Notes: generated by a model not told the origin, from the sequence alone. 64,000 bases of DNA from Eurosta solidaginis (GCF_040869045.1 NC_090319.1:14898314-14962313); one strand, 5' to 3'; shown: positions 1-12,205, counted from the first letter of the stretch. Made by a program: numbers and translations.

Positions 1-474
1 CCTTAAGCCCCTGGGCGGTATAGGCTCATCAATCAGATGTCTGTTGGGATGCCCTGGTTTCTGGCTATTCAACAGAAACTGTGTGGATAGCATTTCATTT
101 CTCTCCCTAATGGAGAGTATTCTCGCCTCATTATGTAGATGGTGTTTTGGAGACATAAGAAGACAGCCCATGGTAGCGTAGCTTCTTCCAGTGGGTAGTC
201 TTTAGGCTTGGATACCATATCGGGAACGCGTTGCATGCAATCGGCTGGCCAATTGCTTTGTAAGTGGTAATGAGCGTTTCTTTATCTTTTCCCAGAGTAC
301 TGCCAGCAAGAGATTTGGGATTTTATTGCAGTTGTTGATTTTCAGTACAATTGCGGATGCAAGCTCACCAAAATGTAGATCCTGATCGAACGTCATACCC
401 AAGATTTTGGGGTGTAAGACAGTCGGTAGCGTAGTGCCATTGACGTGAATGTTCAAAATGGTCGACATTATCAT
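1..474 (-). mobile_element. LINE (Jockey-like) reverse-transcriptase C-terminal fragment
   Basis: On the minus strand 474-202 reads NVNG/H-V-NGTTLP then HPKILGMTFDQDLHFGELAS, the typical stretch after the RT catalytic core of Jockey-clade non-LTR retrotransposons. Past 202 the homology continues in another frame (AIGQPIACNAFPIW-like), so the copy carries at least one frameshift and in-frame stops. It is cut by the window edge. Confidence 0.75.
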
Positions 475-480
475 CTGTTA

Positions 481-713
481 AATTAGACTGTGTCAAATAC
501 TGAAAAGTTTTACTTAAGTTTAACTTGTTTGAGTTTCTTGAAAGGAGGAAATGTTTTATGTACTATTTGGAGTTTCCAGTTTCCAAGTTTCTTTGCTTCA
601 CTCTTTGATTGCAGGACTTTCTTGCTCCATTCAATAGCAACCCAATAAGGCCTAACCTTAAACGACCTAACCTTCTAAATCCTAATAAGCCATCTGTTCC
701 GCAATTCACGATA
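481..713. other. Unassigned DNA between LINE fragment and Polinton-like element
   Basis: An open frame here (609 onward) runs straight into the terminal repeat of the next element and has no recognisable domain. I see no supported gene. Confidence 0.5.
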
Positions 714-719
714 TTGATG

Positions 720-1803
720 AGTAGTATGTTTATGACGCTTCTGGATCACATTTTGTATGGAAAACTGGGAGCATGTCTCACCCTAAAAAGTCATACTTTT
801 GATACAGTCTGTCACAAGTCTGGCCTTAGAAATGGGACCAGTTCATTATTTTCGGGCCAGTCTGGGATGAGTCTGACCGAAGGAATGAAACCAGGTCTAT
901 ATTTATCTTGCCCTGAAATTTTTACCACATCTCAAGATAATTCAACAATTCCGCTAGGTGGCGCATACGTTTTTCGGTTTGTGTTATGGCTGATCTTCTG
1001 GTTTGTGTTCTGGCTAACTTCCGCTAGGTGGCGCATAAGAAAAAGCTTAGTGGTGTATAAGAAAAAGCTTAGAGCTTTTTACCTTTAGCAGAGCTTTGCC
1101 GTAAACATGACAGCATATAAATTATATATATATATATATATCAACAAACCGAAAAATACATACCGACACAGACACACCCATCCATATACATACATTTAAA
1201 TAAGGGCTACTTGTCTCACAGAGTTGACATTTGTTTCAATTGAATCGCTATTAAATTCTTAGAAAATTTGCTTAGACTATGGAAATTTGGTTTTGCTATT
1301 AAGACCCTAGTACCTCATTTTTCATATCTCTTCCCCCCATACTAGTATTTTCCCAATCTTGTACTAATAATGAAGGATTCACATCGATCAAGAAGAAAAA
1401 GTGATTAAAAGTTAAGGGTGTTAAACAATGTGTTACTCTCAAACTTTCTGCAAATGATTTTAAAAGATGTTTATTCGAAAAGAAATTATACTTTGACTCA
1501 ATGTATATTTTTAGATCAAAATCCCATGAATTGTATACACAAGAAATAAAAAAGTAACGTTAAGTTTTAGATGATAAGAGATTTGTAAAAAATAATGGAA
1601 TTAATACCTACGCTTGGGAAATGTTTGTGCAAGAGAATAAATCAAAATATGCTGATAAGAAACCTTAACTGTTCAACATTGCATATGTATATATATATAT
1701 GCATGTGAGAATTTCACAAAACCGCAAATAAATATGAAGACTAAACATTTTGTTTATCTTCTTATTAGTTTGTAAGTTTGTGTACCTGCATTTAGGCGCA
1801 TCC
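720..1803 (+). repeat. Left terminal inverted repeat of the Polinton-like element
   Basis: The arm matches the complement of the right arm over its whole length with scattered differences. It contains duplicated GGTGGCGCATA and AAGAAAAAGCTTAG words (951-1080), a TATATA microsatellite near 1120-1140, and the coding relic at 1416-1558. The open frame at 609-1088 overlaps it, and the same frame recurs at 11633-11448 on the other strand only because this is a repeat. Confidence 0.85.
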
Positions 1804-1926
1804 GTTCTTTCGATTTGTGTTCTGACCGATCTATATCATTTAGGTGCATACGTATGACACCGCAAAACAACAAAAAAATTTCGTTGCCTACATTTAGGCG
1901 CATCCGTTCAAAACCGCAAATATATG

Positions 1927-1975
<49 letters not shown>

Positions 1976-2994
1976 TTTAACTTTGTAAACCCAGCAAGAA
2001 ATCGAGCGACTGATACTGATCTGATCTGATCAGATCAATATCAGTCACTCGATTTGCTGGGTTTACAAAGATAAAACGCACACACACACACACACACAAT
2101 CATATATTTGCGGTTTTGAACGGATGCGCCAAAATGTAGGCAAAGAAATTATTTTGCTGTATATATGTGTGTCGGTGTGTATATAATTAATCAATTTGTG
2201 GATTAATATACACATAAAAACCTATCATCTGCAAAAACAAAATCGATTCATAATTAGAAGAGATCTTCACAACAAATATGTACAAGGAAATTACCGGTAA
2301 CATTATTTAAGGTTACAGTGACCTTGTTAGCAAACCCCGAGACAAGATTAATATATAAAATTTCAAAATAAGTAAAATTGATATCAGACCAGATTCTTAT
2401 CAGATACACAACTGATAGGTAACAGATTTAGCAGATTCTTGTCAGATACACAGCTGATAGATAACAGATTTTTTCAACTAGAAGAGATCTTTACAACAAA
2501 TATGTACAAGGAAATTACCGGCAACATTATTAAAGGTTACAGTCACTTTGTTAGCAAACCCCGGTCGTTGATTACTCAGATCCGAAAATTCAAATGGAGC
2601 TTTTATGTGGAAACAATGGAATTCTTTATTGCTGAGGACCACAGCTATTTCCTTTACAATAAATCTATTATCGTATGCTTTAAAGCCTTGAACATCTACT
2701 GTCGCAAACATTATGAAAATTAATAAAGAAATATCTTTGTAATGGTAGGCTTTTTATACGTTAAGCACAGACAGGTGAAGCATAGTTGGGTATAAAATAG
2801 AATTTTTATATTTCACCCACACTTATATACTTTAGAAATATAGACCCTTTAAAAATTTGGAGCCCCTGCCATTTAAAATCTGAGCTCGATATTCTGCTGC
2901 ACTGATGAACTTCTAAGCTCTTTTTTGTCTTGCAGTCAGAATACAAAACAAACAATTCGTAGCTTTTTCTTATAGATCAGCTGGAACGTATGCG
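1804..2994. other. Core of the Polinton-like element with nested palindrome and short coding relic
   Basis: It contains a palindrome (about 1893-2140) centred on GATCTGATCAGATC near 2020, with (TG)n and (CA)n in its arms. It also has a 37-bp tandem pair (2392-2468, CAGATTCTTRTCAGATACAC) and a 90-bp direct duplication (about 2253-2343 and 2477-2566, offset 224). On the minus strand 2711-2478 reads MFATVDVQGFKAYDNRFIV then KEIAVVLSN, which looks like a remnant of an insect element-borne protein with a D-x-Q-G-F nuclease-like start. I cannot name it with confidence. Confidence 0.5.
1928..1972 (+). repeat. (TG)n microsatellite
   Basis: About 22 uninterrupted TG units inside the palindrome arm; the opposite arm has a shorter CA tract (2080-2098). 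Confidence 0.95.
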
Positions 2995-3377
2995 TCTAAA
3001 TGCAGGTACACAAACTTACACACTAATAAGAAGATAAACAAAATGTTTAGTCTTCATATTTATTTGCGGTTTTGTGAAATTCTCACATGCATATATATAT
3101 ACATATGCAATGTTGAACAGTTAAGGTTTCTTATCAGCATATTTTGATTTATTCTCTTGCACAAACATTTCCCAAGCGTAGGTATTAATTCCATTATTTT
3201 TTACAAATCTCTTATCATCTAAAACTTAACGTTACTTTTTTATTTCTTGTGTATACAATTCATGGGATTTTGATCTAAAAATATACATTGAGTCAAAGTA
3301 TAATTTCTTTTCGAATAAACATCTTTTAAAATCATTTGCAGAAAGTTTGAGAGTAACACATTGTTTAACACCCTTAA
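2995..3377 (-). repeat. Right TIR, inner part (before the insertion)
   Basis: This is the inverted copy of about 1416-1803. It carries the same coding relic, readable on the minus strand at 3377-3232 (ending HELYTQEIKK), and stops abruptly at CACCCTTAA, where the 131-bp-repeat element begins. Confidence 0.85.
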
Positions 3378-3519
3378 TTATACTCAGTTCACCAGAGCTC
3401 ACAGAGTATATTAAGTTTGATTGGATAACGGTTGGTTGTACAGGTAAAACGGAATCGAGATAGATATAGACTTCCATATATCAAAATCATCAGGATCGAA
3501 AAAAAATTTGATTGAGCCA

Positions 3520-3546
3520 TGTCCGTCCGTCCGTCCGTCCGTCCGT
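3520..3546 (+). repeat. (GTCC)n tetranucleotide run
   Basis: GTCCGTCCGTCC repeats inside element copy A. Other copies carry the same run, inverted or shortened (for example 14340 and 30560), so it is part of the family consensus. Confidence 0.9.
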
Positions 3547-4649
3547 TAACACGACAACTTGAGTAAATTTTGAGGTATCTTGATGAAATTTGGTATGTAG
3601 ATTCCTGAGCACTCGTCTCAGATAGTTATTATTAAATGAACGATATCGGACTATAACCACGCCCACTTTTTCGATATCGAAAATTTCGAAAAACCGAAAA
3701 AGCGCAATAATTCATTACCGAAGACAGATAAAGAGATGAAACTTGGTAGGTGAGTTGAACTTATGACGAAGAATAGAAAATTAGTAAAATTTTGGACAAT
3801 GGGCGTGGCACCGCCCACTTTTAAAAGAAGGTAATTTAAAACTTGCAAGCTGTAATTTGGTAGTCGTTGAAGATATCATGACGAAATTTGGCAGGAACGT
3901 TACTCCTATTACTATATGTACGCTTAATAAAAATTAGCAAAATCGGAGAAGGAGCACGCCCACTTTTAAAAAAAATTTTTTTTTAAAGTAAAATTTTAAC
4001 AAAAAATTTAATATCTTTACAGTATATAAGTAAATTATCTCAACATTCAACTCTAGTAATGATATGGTGCAACAAAATACAAAAAATAAAAAAAATTTAA
4101 AATGGGCGTGGCTCCGCCCTTTTTCATTTAATTTGTCTAGGATACTTTTAATGCCATAACTCGAAAAAAAATTTACCAATCCTTTTGAAATTTGGTAGGG
4201 GAATAGATTTTATGACGTTAACTGTTTTCTGTGAAAATGGGTGAAATCGGTTGAAGCCACGCCCAGTTTTTATACATGGTCGTCCGTCTGTCCTTCCACA
4301 TGGCCGTTAACACGATAACTTGAGCAAAAATTGACATATCTTTACTGAACGTAGTTCACGTACTTACTTGAACTCACTTTATCTTGGTGTAAAAAATGAA
4401 CGAAATCCGACTTTGATTATTACGAAAAATTAAAAAAATGCCATAATTCTATACCACATATGAAAAAAGGGATGAAACATGGTAATTGGATTGGTTTATT
4501 GACGCGAAATATAACTTTAGAAAAAACTTTGTAAAATGGGTGTGACACCTACCATATTAAGTAGAAGAAAATGAAAAAGTTCTGCAGGGCGAAATAAAAC
4601 ACCCTTGAAATCTTGGCAGGTATTACATATATAAATAAATTAGCGGTAT

Positions 4650-7600
4650 CCAACAGATGATGTTCTGGGTCACCCTGGTCCACATTTTGGCCGATATCTG
4701 GAAAACGACTTCACATATACAACTAACACCACTCCCTTTTAAAACTCTCATTAATACCTTTAATTTGATACCCATATCGTACAAACAAAGTCTAGACTCA
4801 CCCCTGGTCCACCTTTATGGCGATATCTCGCAAAGGCGACCACCTATAGAACGAAGGCCCACTCCCTTTTAAAAATACTCATTAACACCTTTCATTTGAT
4901 ACCCATATTGTACAAACAAAGTCTAGAGTCACCCCTAGTCCACCTTTAAGGCGATATCTCGAAAAGGCGACCACCTGAGAACGAAGGCCCACTCCCTTTT
5001 AAAAATACTCATTAATACCTTTAATTTGATACCAATATCGTACAAACACATTCTAGAGTCACCCATGGTCCACCTTTATGGCGATATCTCGAAAAGGCGT
5101 CCACCTATAGAAATAAGCCCCACGCCCTTTTAAAATACTCATTAGCACCTTTCATTTAATACCCATATCGTACAAACATATTCTAGAGTCACCCCTGGTC
5201 CACCTTTATGGCGATATCTCGAAAAGGCGTCCACCTATAGAACGAAGGCCCACTCCCTTTTAAAAATACTCATTAACACCTTTCATTTGATACCCATATC
5301 GTACAAACAAAGTCTGGACTCACCCCTGGTCCACCTTTATGGCGATATCACGAAAAGGCGACCACCTATAGAACGAAGGCCCACTCCCTTTTAAAAATAC
5401 TCATTAACACCTTTCATTTGATACCCATATTGTACAAACAAAGTCTAGAGTCACCCCTAGTCCACCTTTAAGGCGATATCTCGAAAAGGCGACCACCTGA
5501 GAACGAAGGCCCACTCCCTTTTAAAAATACTCATTAATACCTTTAATTTGATACCAATATCGTACAAACACATTCTAGAGTCACCCATGGTCCACCTTTA
5601 TGGCGATATCTCGAAAAGGCGTCCACCTATAGAAATAAGCCCCACGCCCTTTTAAAATACTCATTAGCACCTTTCATTTGATACCCATATCGTACAAACA
5701 TATTCTAGAGTCACCCATGGTCCACCTTTATGGCGATATCTCGAAAAGGCGTCCACCTATAGAACGAAGGCCCACTCCCTTTTAAAAATACCCATTAACA
5801 CCTTTCATTTGATACCCATATCGTACAAACAAAGTCTGGACTCACCCCTGGTCCACCTTTATGGCGATATCACGAAAAGGCGACCACCTATACAACTACC
5901 ACCACTCCCTTTTAAAACCCTCACTAATACCTTTAATTTGATACCAGTATCGTACAAACACATTCTAGAGTCACCCCTGGTCCACCTTTATGGCGATATC
6001 TCGAAAAGGCGACCACCTATAGAACGAAGGCCCACTCCCTTTTAAAAATACTCATTAACACCTTTCATTTGATACCCATATTGTACAAACAAAGTCTAGA
6101 GTCACCCCTAGTCCACCTTTAAGGCGATATCTCGAAAAGGCGACCACCTGAGAACGAAGGCCCACTCCCTTTTAAAAATACTCATTAATACCTTTAATTT
6201 GATATCAATATCGTACCAACACATTCTAGAGTCACCCATGGTCCACCTTTATGGCGATATCTCGAAAAGGCGTCCACCTATAGAAATAAGCCCCACGCCC
6301 TTTTAAAATACTCATTAGCACCTTTCATTTGATACCCATATCGTACAAACATATTCTAGAGTCACCGCTGGTCCACCTTTATGGCGATATCTCGAAAAGG
6401 CGTCCACCTATAGAACGAAGGCCCACTCCCTTTTAAAAATACTCATTAACACCTTTCATTTGATACCCATATCGTACAAACAAAGTCTGGACTCACCCCT
6501 GGTCCACCTTTATGGCGATATCTCGAAAAGGCGACCACCTATACAACTACCACCACTCCCTTTTAAAACCCTCATTAATACCTTTAATTTGATACCAATA
6601 TCGTACAAACACATTCTATAGTCACCCCTGGTCCACCTTTATGGCGATATTGCGAAACGGCGTCCACCTATAGAACTAAGGCCCACTCCTTTTTAAAATA
6701 CTCATTAACACTTTTCGTTTGATACCCATATTGTACAAACGTATTCTAGAGTCACCCCTGGTCCACCTTTATGGCGATATCTCGAAAAGGCGACCACCTA
6801 TAGAACGAAGGCCCACTCCCTTTTAAAAATACTCATTAACACCTTTCATTTGATACCCATATTGTACAAACAAAGTCTAGAGTCACCCCTAGTCCACCTT
6901 TAAGGCGATATCTCGAAAAGGCGACCACCTGAGAACGAAGGCCCACTCCCTTTTAAAAATACTCATTAATACCTTTAATTTGATACCCATATCGTACAAA
7001 CAAAGTCTGGACACACCCCTGGTCCACCTTTATGGCGATATCTCGAAAAGGCGACCACCTATACAACTACCACCACTCCCTTTTAAAACCCACACTAATA
7101 CCTTTAATTTGATACCAATATCGTACAAACACATTCTAGAGCCACACCTGGTCCACCTCTTTGGCGATATTGCGAAACGGCGTCCACCTATAGAACTAAG
7201 GCCCACTCCCTTTTAAAATACTCATTAACACCTTTCGTTTGATACCCGTATTGTACAAACGTATTCTAGAGTCACCCCTGGTCCACCTTTATGGCGATAT
7301 CTCGAAAAGGCGACCACCTATAGAACGAAGGCCCACTCCCTTTTAAAAATACTCATTAACACCTTTCATTTGATACCCATATTGTACAAACAAAGTCTAG
7401 AGTCACCCCTAGTCCACGTTTAAGGCGATATCTCGAAAAGGCGACCACCTGAGAACGAAGGCCCACTCCCTTTTAAAAATACTCATTAATACCTTTAATT
7501 TGATACCAATATCGTACCAACACATTCTAGAGTCACCCATGGTCCACCTTTATGGCGATATCTCGAAAAGGCGTCCACCTATAGAAATAAGCCCCACGCC

Positions 7601-10600
7601 CTTTTAAAATACTCATTAGCACCTTTCATTTGATACCCATATCGTACAAACATATTCTAGAGTCACCCCTGGTCCACCTTTATGGCGATATCTCGAAAAG
7701 GCGTCCACCTATAGAACGAAGGCCCACTCCCTTTTAAAAATACTCATTAACATCTTTCATTTGATACCCATATCGTACAAACAAAGTCTGGACTCACCCC
7801 TGGTCCACCTTTATGGCGATATCTCGAAAAGGCGACCACCTATACAACTACCACCACTCCCTTTGAAAACCCTCATTAATACCTTTAATTTGATACCCAT
7901 ATCGTACAAACACATTCTAGAGTCACCCCTGGTCCACCTTTATGGCGATATTTCGAAACGGCGTCCACCAATAGAACTAAGGCCCACTCTTTTTTAAAAT
8001 ACTCATTAACACCTTTCATTTGATACCCATATTGTACAAACGCATTCTAGAGTCACCCCTGGTCCACCTTTATGGCGATATCTCGAAAAGGCGTCCACCT
8101 ATAGAAATAAGCCCCACGCCCTTTTAAAATACTCATTAGCACCTTTCATTTGATACCCATATCGTACAAACATATTCTAGAGTCACCCCTGGTCCACCTT
8201 TATGGCGATATCTCGAAAAGGCGTCCACCTATAGAACGAAGGCCCACTCCTGTTTAAAATACTCATTAACACTTTTCGTTTGATACCCATATTGTACAAA
8301 CGTATTCTAGAGTCACCCCTGGTCCACCTTTATGGCGATATCTCGAAAAGGCGACCACCTATAGAACGAAGGCCCACTCCCTTTTAAAAATACTCATTAA
8401 CACCTTTCATTTGATACCCATATCGTACAAACAAAGTCTAGAGTCACCCCTGGTCCACCTTTATGGCGATGTCTCGAAAAGGCGACCACCTATATAATTA
8501 CCCACGCCCTTTAAAAGCCCTCATTAATAACTTTAATTTGATACCCATATCGTACAAACATATTCTAGAGTCACCCCTGGTCCACCCTTATGGCGATATT
8601 GCGAAACGGCGTCCACCTATAGAACTAAGGCCCACTCCCTTTCAAAATACTCATTAACACCTTTCGTTTGAAACCCATATTGTACAAACGTATTCTAGAG
8701 TCACCCCTGGTCCACCTTTATGGCGATATCTCGAAAAGGCGACCACCTATACAACTACCACCACTCCCTTTGAAAACCCTCATTAATACCTTTAATTTGA
8801 TACCCATATCGTACAAACACATTCTAGAGTCACCCCTGGTCCACCTTTATGGCGATATTTCGAAACGGCGTCCACCAATAGAACTAAGGCCCACTCTTTT
8901 TTAAAATACTCATTAACACCTTTCATTTGATACCAATATCGTACAAACACATTCTAGAGTCACCCCTGGTCCACCCTTATGGCGATATTGCGAACTAAGG
9001 CCCACTCCCTTTTAAAATACCCATTAGCACCTTTCGTTTGATACCCATATTGTACAAACGTATTCTAGAGTCACCCCTGGTCCACATTTATGGCCATATC
9101 TCGAAAAGGCGACCACCTATAGAACGAAGGCCCACTCCCTTTTAAAAATACTCATTAACACCTTTCATTTGATACCCATATCGTACAAACAAAGTCTAGA
9201 GTCACCCCTGGTCCACCTTTATGGCGATGTCTCGAAAAGGCGACCACCTATATAATTACCCACGCCCTTTAAAAGCCCTCATTAATAACTTTAATTTGAT
9301 ACCCATATCGTACAAACATATTCTAGAGTCACCCCTGGTCCACCCTTATGGCGATATTGCGAAACGGCGTCCACCTATAGAACTAAGGCCCACTCCCTTT
9401 CAAAATACTCATTAACACCTTTCGTTTGAAACCCATATTGTACAAACGTATTCTAGAGTCACCCCTGGTCCACCTTTATGGCGATATCTCGAAAAGGCGA
9501 CCACCTATACAACTACCACCACTCCCTTTGAAAACCCTCATTAATACCTTTAATTTGATACCCATATCGTACAAACACATTCTAGAGTCACCCCTGGTCC
9601 ACCTTTATGGCGATATTTCGAAACGGCGTCCACCAATAGAACTAAGGCCCACTCTTTTTTAAAATACTCATTAACACCTTTCATTTGATACCCATATTGT
9701 ACAAACGCATTCTAGAGTCACCCCTGGTCCACCTTTATGGAGATATCTCGAAACGGCGTCCACTTATGGAACTAAGGATTACTCCCTTTTAAAATACTCA
9801 TTAACACCTTTTATTTGGTACCCATATCGTACAAACGCATTCTAGAGTCACCCCTGGTCCACCTTTATGGCGATATCTCGAAAAGGCGACCACCTATACA
9901 ACTACCACCACTCCCTTTTAAAACCCTCATTAATACCTTTAATTTGATACCCATATCGTACAAACACATTCTAGAGTCACCCCTGGTCCACCTTTATGGA
10001 GATATCTCGAAACGGCGTCCACTTATGGAACTAAGGATTACTCCCTTTTAAAATACTCATTAACACCTTTCATTTGGTACCCATATCGTACAAACAAATT
10101 CTAGAGTCAACCCTGATCCACCTTTATGGCGATATCTCGAAAAGGCGACCACCTATAGAACGAAGGCCCACTCCCTTTTAAAAATACTCATTAACACCTT
10201 TCATTTGATACCCATATCGTACAAACAAAGTCTAGCCTCACCCCTGGTCCACCTTTATGACGATATCTCGAAAAGGCGTCCACCTATTGAAATAAGCCCC
10301 ACTCCCTTTTAAAACCCTCATTAATACCTTTTATTTGATACCCATATCGTACAAACAAATTCTAGGGTCACCCCTGGTCCACCTTTATGGCGATATCTCG
10401 AAACGGCGTCCACCTATGGAACTAAGGATCACTTCCTTTTAAAATACTCATTAGCACCTTTCTTTTGATGTCCATATTGTACAAACAAATTCTAGGGTCA
10501 CCCCTGGTCCACCTTTATGGAGATATCTCGAAACGGCGTCCACCTATGGAACTAAGGATTACTTCCTTTTAAAATACTCATTAAAACCTTTCATTTGATA

Positions 10601-10790
10601 CCCATATCGTACAAACAAATTCTAGAGTCAACCCTGATCCACCTTTATGGAGATATCCCTAAATCGCGTCCACCTATAGAACTATGGCCCACTCCCTCAT
10701 AAAATACTCTTTAATGCCTTTAATTTGATACACATGTCATACAAACACATTCCAGGGTTTCCCTCGGTTCATTTTCCTACATGGTTATTT
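4650..10790 (+). repeat. About 46 tandem copies of a 131-bp unit (satellite-like array)
   Basis: Each unit contains TTTGATACCCATATCGTACA, TCTAGAGTCACCCCTGGTCC, ATGGCGATATCTCGAAAAGG and CCCACTCCCTTTTAAAA. Variants (CTAGTCCACCTTTAAGG; CACCTGAGAACGAAG; ATACAACTACCACCACTCCC) recur in a higher-order pattern of several units. A block around 8450-8920 is repeated almost exactly at 9208-9678 (offset 758). The 60-80 residue frames that appear in it are repeats of one another with no start context or domain and are not genes. Confidence 0.95.
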
Positions 10791-10866
10791 TCCCTTATGT
10801 TGTCACCATATCTCTCAACTGAGTATATAATGTTCGGTTACACCCGAACTTAACCTTCCTTACTTG

Positions 10867-11639
10867 TATTTAATCTCTTATTCTTCTTGATCTATGTGAA
10901 TAGAATACATTTTTGCTCTCAAACTAATAAATTCCTTCATTATTAGTACAAGATTGGGAAAATACTAGTATTGGGGGAAGAGATAGGAAAAATTAGGTAC
11001 TAGGGTCTTAATAGCAAAACCGATTGTATAAAGCAATATGATCAAAGATCGCTAATTAAATACATATGACTAATTTCCATAGTCTAAGCAAATTTTCTAA
11101 TAATTTAATACCGATTCAATTGAAACAAATGTCAACTCTGTGAGACAAGTAGCCCTTATTTAAATGTATGTATATGGATGGGTGTGTCTGTGTCGGTATG
11201 TATTTTTCGGTTTGTTGATATATATATATATATATAATTTATATGCTGTCATGTTTACGGCAAAGCTCTGCTAAAGGTAAAAAGCTCTAAGCTTTTTCTT
11301 ATACACCACTAAGCTTTTTCTTATGCGCCACCTAGCGGAAGTTAGCCAGAACACAAACCAGAAGATCAGCCATAACACAAACCGAAAAACGTATGCGCCA
11401 CCTAGCGGAATTGTTGAATGATCTTGAGAGGTGGTAAAAATTTCAGCTCAAGATAAATATAGACCCGGTTTCATTCCTTCGGTCAGCCTCAACCCAGACT
11501 GGCCAGAAAATAATGAACTGACCCCATTCCTAAGGCCAGACTGGGGACAGACTGGATCAAAAGTATGAGTTTTTAGGGTGAGACATGCTCTCAGTTTTCC
11601 ATACAAAATGTGATCCAGAAGCCTAATAAACATACTACT
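10867..11639 (-). repeat. Right TIR, outer part (after the insertion)
   Basis: This is the inverted copy of about 720-1405. It resumes as TATTTAATCTCTTATTC directly after the terminal CCTTACTTG of the inserted element and ends at the 6-bp target duplication. It is somewhat diverged from the left arm, including an extra stretch near 10910-10930 and another near 11010-11070. Confidence 0.85.
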
Positions 11640-11645
11640 TTGATG

Positions 11646-11789
11646 AGACTGTGCGAGGATAGGTCGCCAAGTATCTTTTTTGCTCCCCTTCCTTTACTTT
11701 TGCCATATTATTTTGTTAAAAGGTTTGGACCAAGCTTTTATTGTATTGTATATAAATCCAGCTTAATCTTTTAAAGCAAATCGGAACCC
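11646..11789. other. Unassigned flank
   Basis: Short A/T-rich stretch following the Polinton target duplication. Nothing recognisable. Confidence 0.5.
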
Positions 11790-12205
11790 TCTAGGTTAGG
11801 TTAGGTTGAACTGGTCGGCCCATGTGAACTTCACATGTGTCCGTAGTATTACCAGAAGTTTATTTTAACGACCAAATTGAAAAACCCCATCAAAAACCAG
11901 GACCTATGTTATAAAATAACTCCGTCCTCTTGGCAAATACTAGAAGCTTTCTAGGACTTAAGCCACTTGCTGGTTCTAGATATGACAGCTGTATCACTCC
12001 AAATAGCCGTACTCTTAAACTGGCAAGCGCAGGGCACGAGTACAAAACGTCCATCGCTTCCTCCTCCAACCCGCACTTCTTACATCTGATATCACTGATC
12101 ACGCCTAATTTAAAGACATTTGACGCCAGAAGGAAGTGTCCAGTCAGAATACCCGTCATGAGTCTACAAGATAGCGGAACCGTCTACTCTACAGCTGCAT
12201 ACTTC
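11790..12205 (-). mobile_element. LINE 3' end with C-terminal zinc-knuckle region
   Basis: On the minus strand 12159-11890 reads MTGILTGHFLLASNVFKLG then IRCKKCGLEEEAMDVLYSCP. This is the TGH...C-x2-C...H/Y-x-x-x-C block found after the RT/RNase H part of many insect non-LTR retrotransposons, with the expected CPAL motif. The 3' UTR follows towards 11790 and ends with TAGGTTAGGTTAGGTT on the + strand. A short related piece lies at about 63425-63510. It is a truncated fossil. Confidence 0.7.

Larger units (their letters stand above)
3378..10866 (-). mobile_element. 131-bp-array repeat element, copy A (Helentron/DINE-1-like, non-autonomous)
   Basis: It starts near ATACTCAGTTCACCAGAGCTC and ends with ACTGAGTATATAATG, the hairpin GTTCGG...CCGAAC (10832-10849) and CCTTCCTTACTTG. 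Both ends carry the same ATACTCAGYTGAG word in opposite orientation (subterminal inverted repeats), one end has a hairpin close to the terminus, and the middle is a tandem array. Those are the traits described for DINE-1/HINE elements of the Helentron group; the assignment is an inference because no Rep/Hel gene is present. It sits in the right TIR of the Polinton-like element, whose left TIR shows the uninterrupted site. Confidence 0.75.
720..11639. mobile_element. Polinton/Maverick-like element, internally deleted, interrupted by a younger insertion
   Basis: The element starts AGTAGTATGTTTAT at 720 and ends with the inverse, CATACTACT, at 11639. It is flanked by TTGATG at 714-719 and at 11640-11645, a perfect 6-bp target duplication. 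The left arm (720 to about 1803) is repeated inverted as 11639-10867 plus 3377 to about 2995, the two right pieces being separated by a foreign 7.5-kb element. Removing that insertion leaves about 3.4 kb with TIRs near 1.08 kb. Long TIRs, AG...CT ends and 6-bp duplications are hallmarks of Polintons. Each arm also carries a short coding relic (KGVKQCVTLKLSANDFKRCL and following) that resembles the C-terminal end of protein-primed B-family DNA polymerases of such elements; this last point is from memory of the family and less sure. Integrase, ATPase and capsid genes are absent. Confidence 0.72.

Noticed and set aside
609..1088. 159-residue ORF as a gene
   Set aside because: It crosses the Polinton target duplication and lies mostly in the terminal inverted repeat; the repeat copy at 11633-11448 is broken; no domain.
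4657..10051. Series of 60-80 residue ORFs with [22 protein letters not shown] text
   Set aside because: They are the 131-bp tandem unit read through; the same words appear in non-coding copies on the other strand.
4650..10790. Possible CRISPR-like array
   Set aside because: No unique spacers: the whole 131-bp unit repeats, and the context is a eukaryotic transposon.
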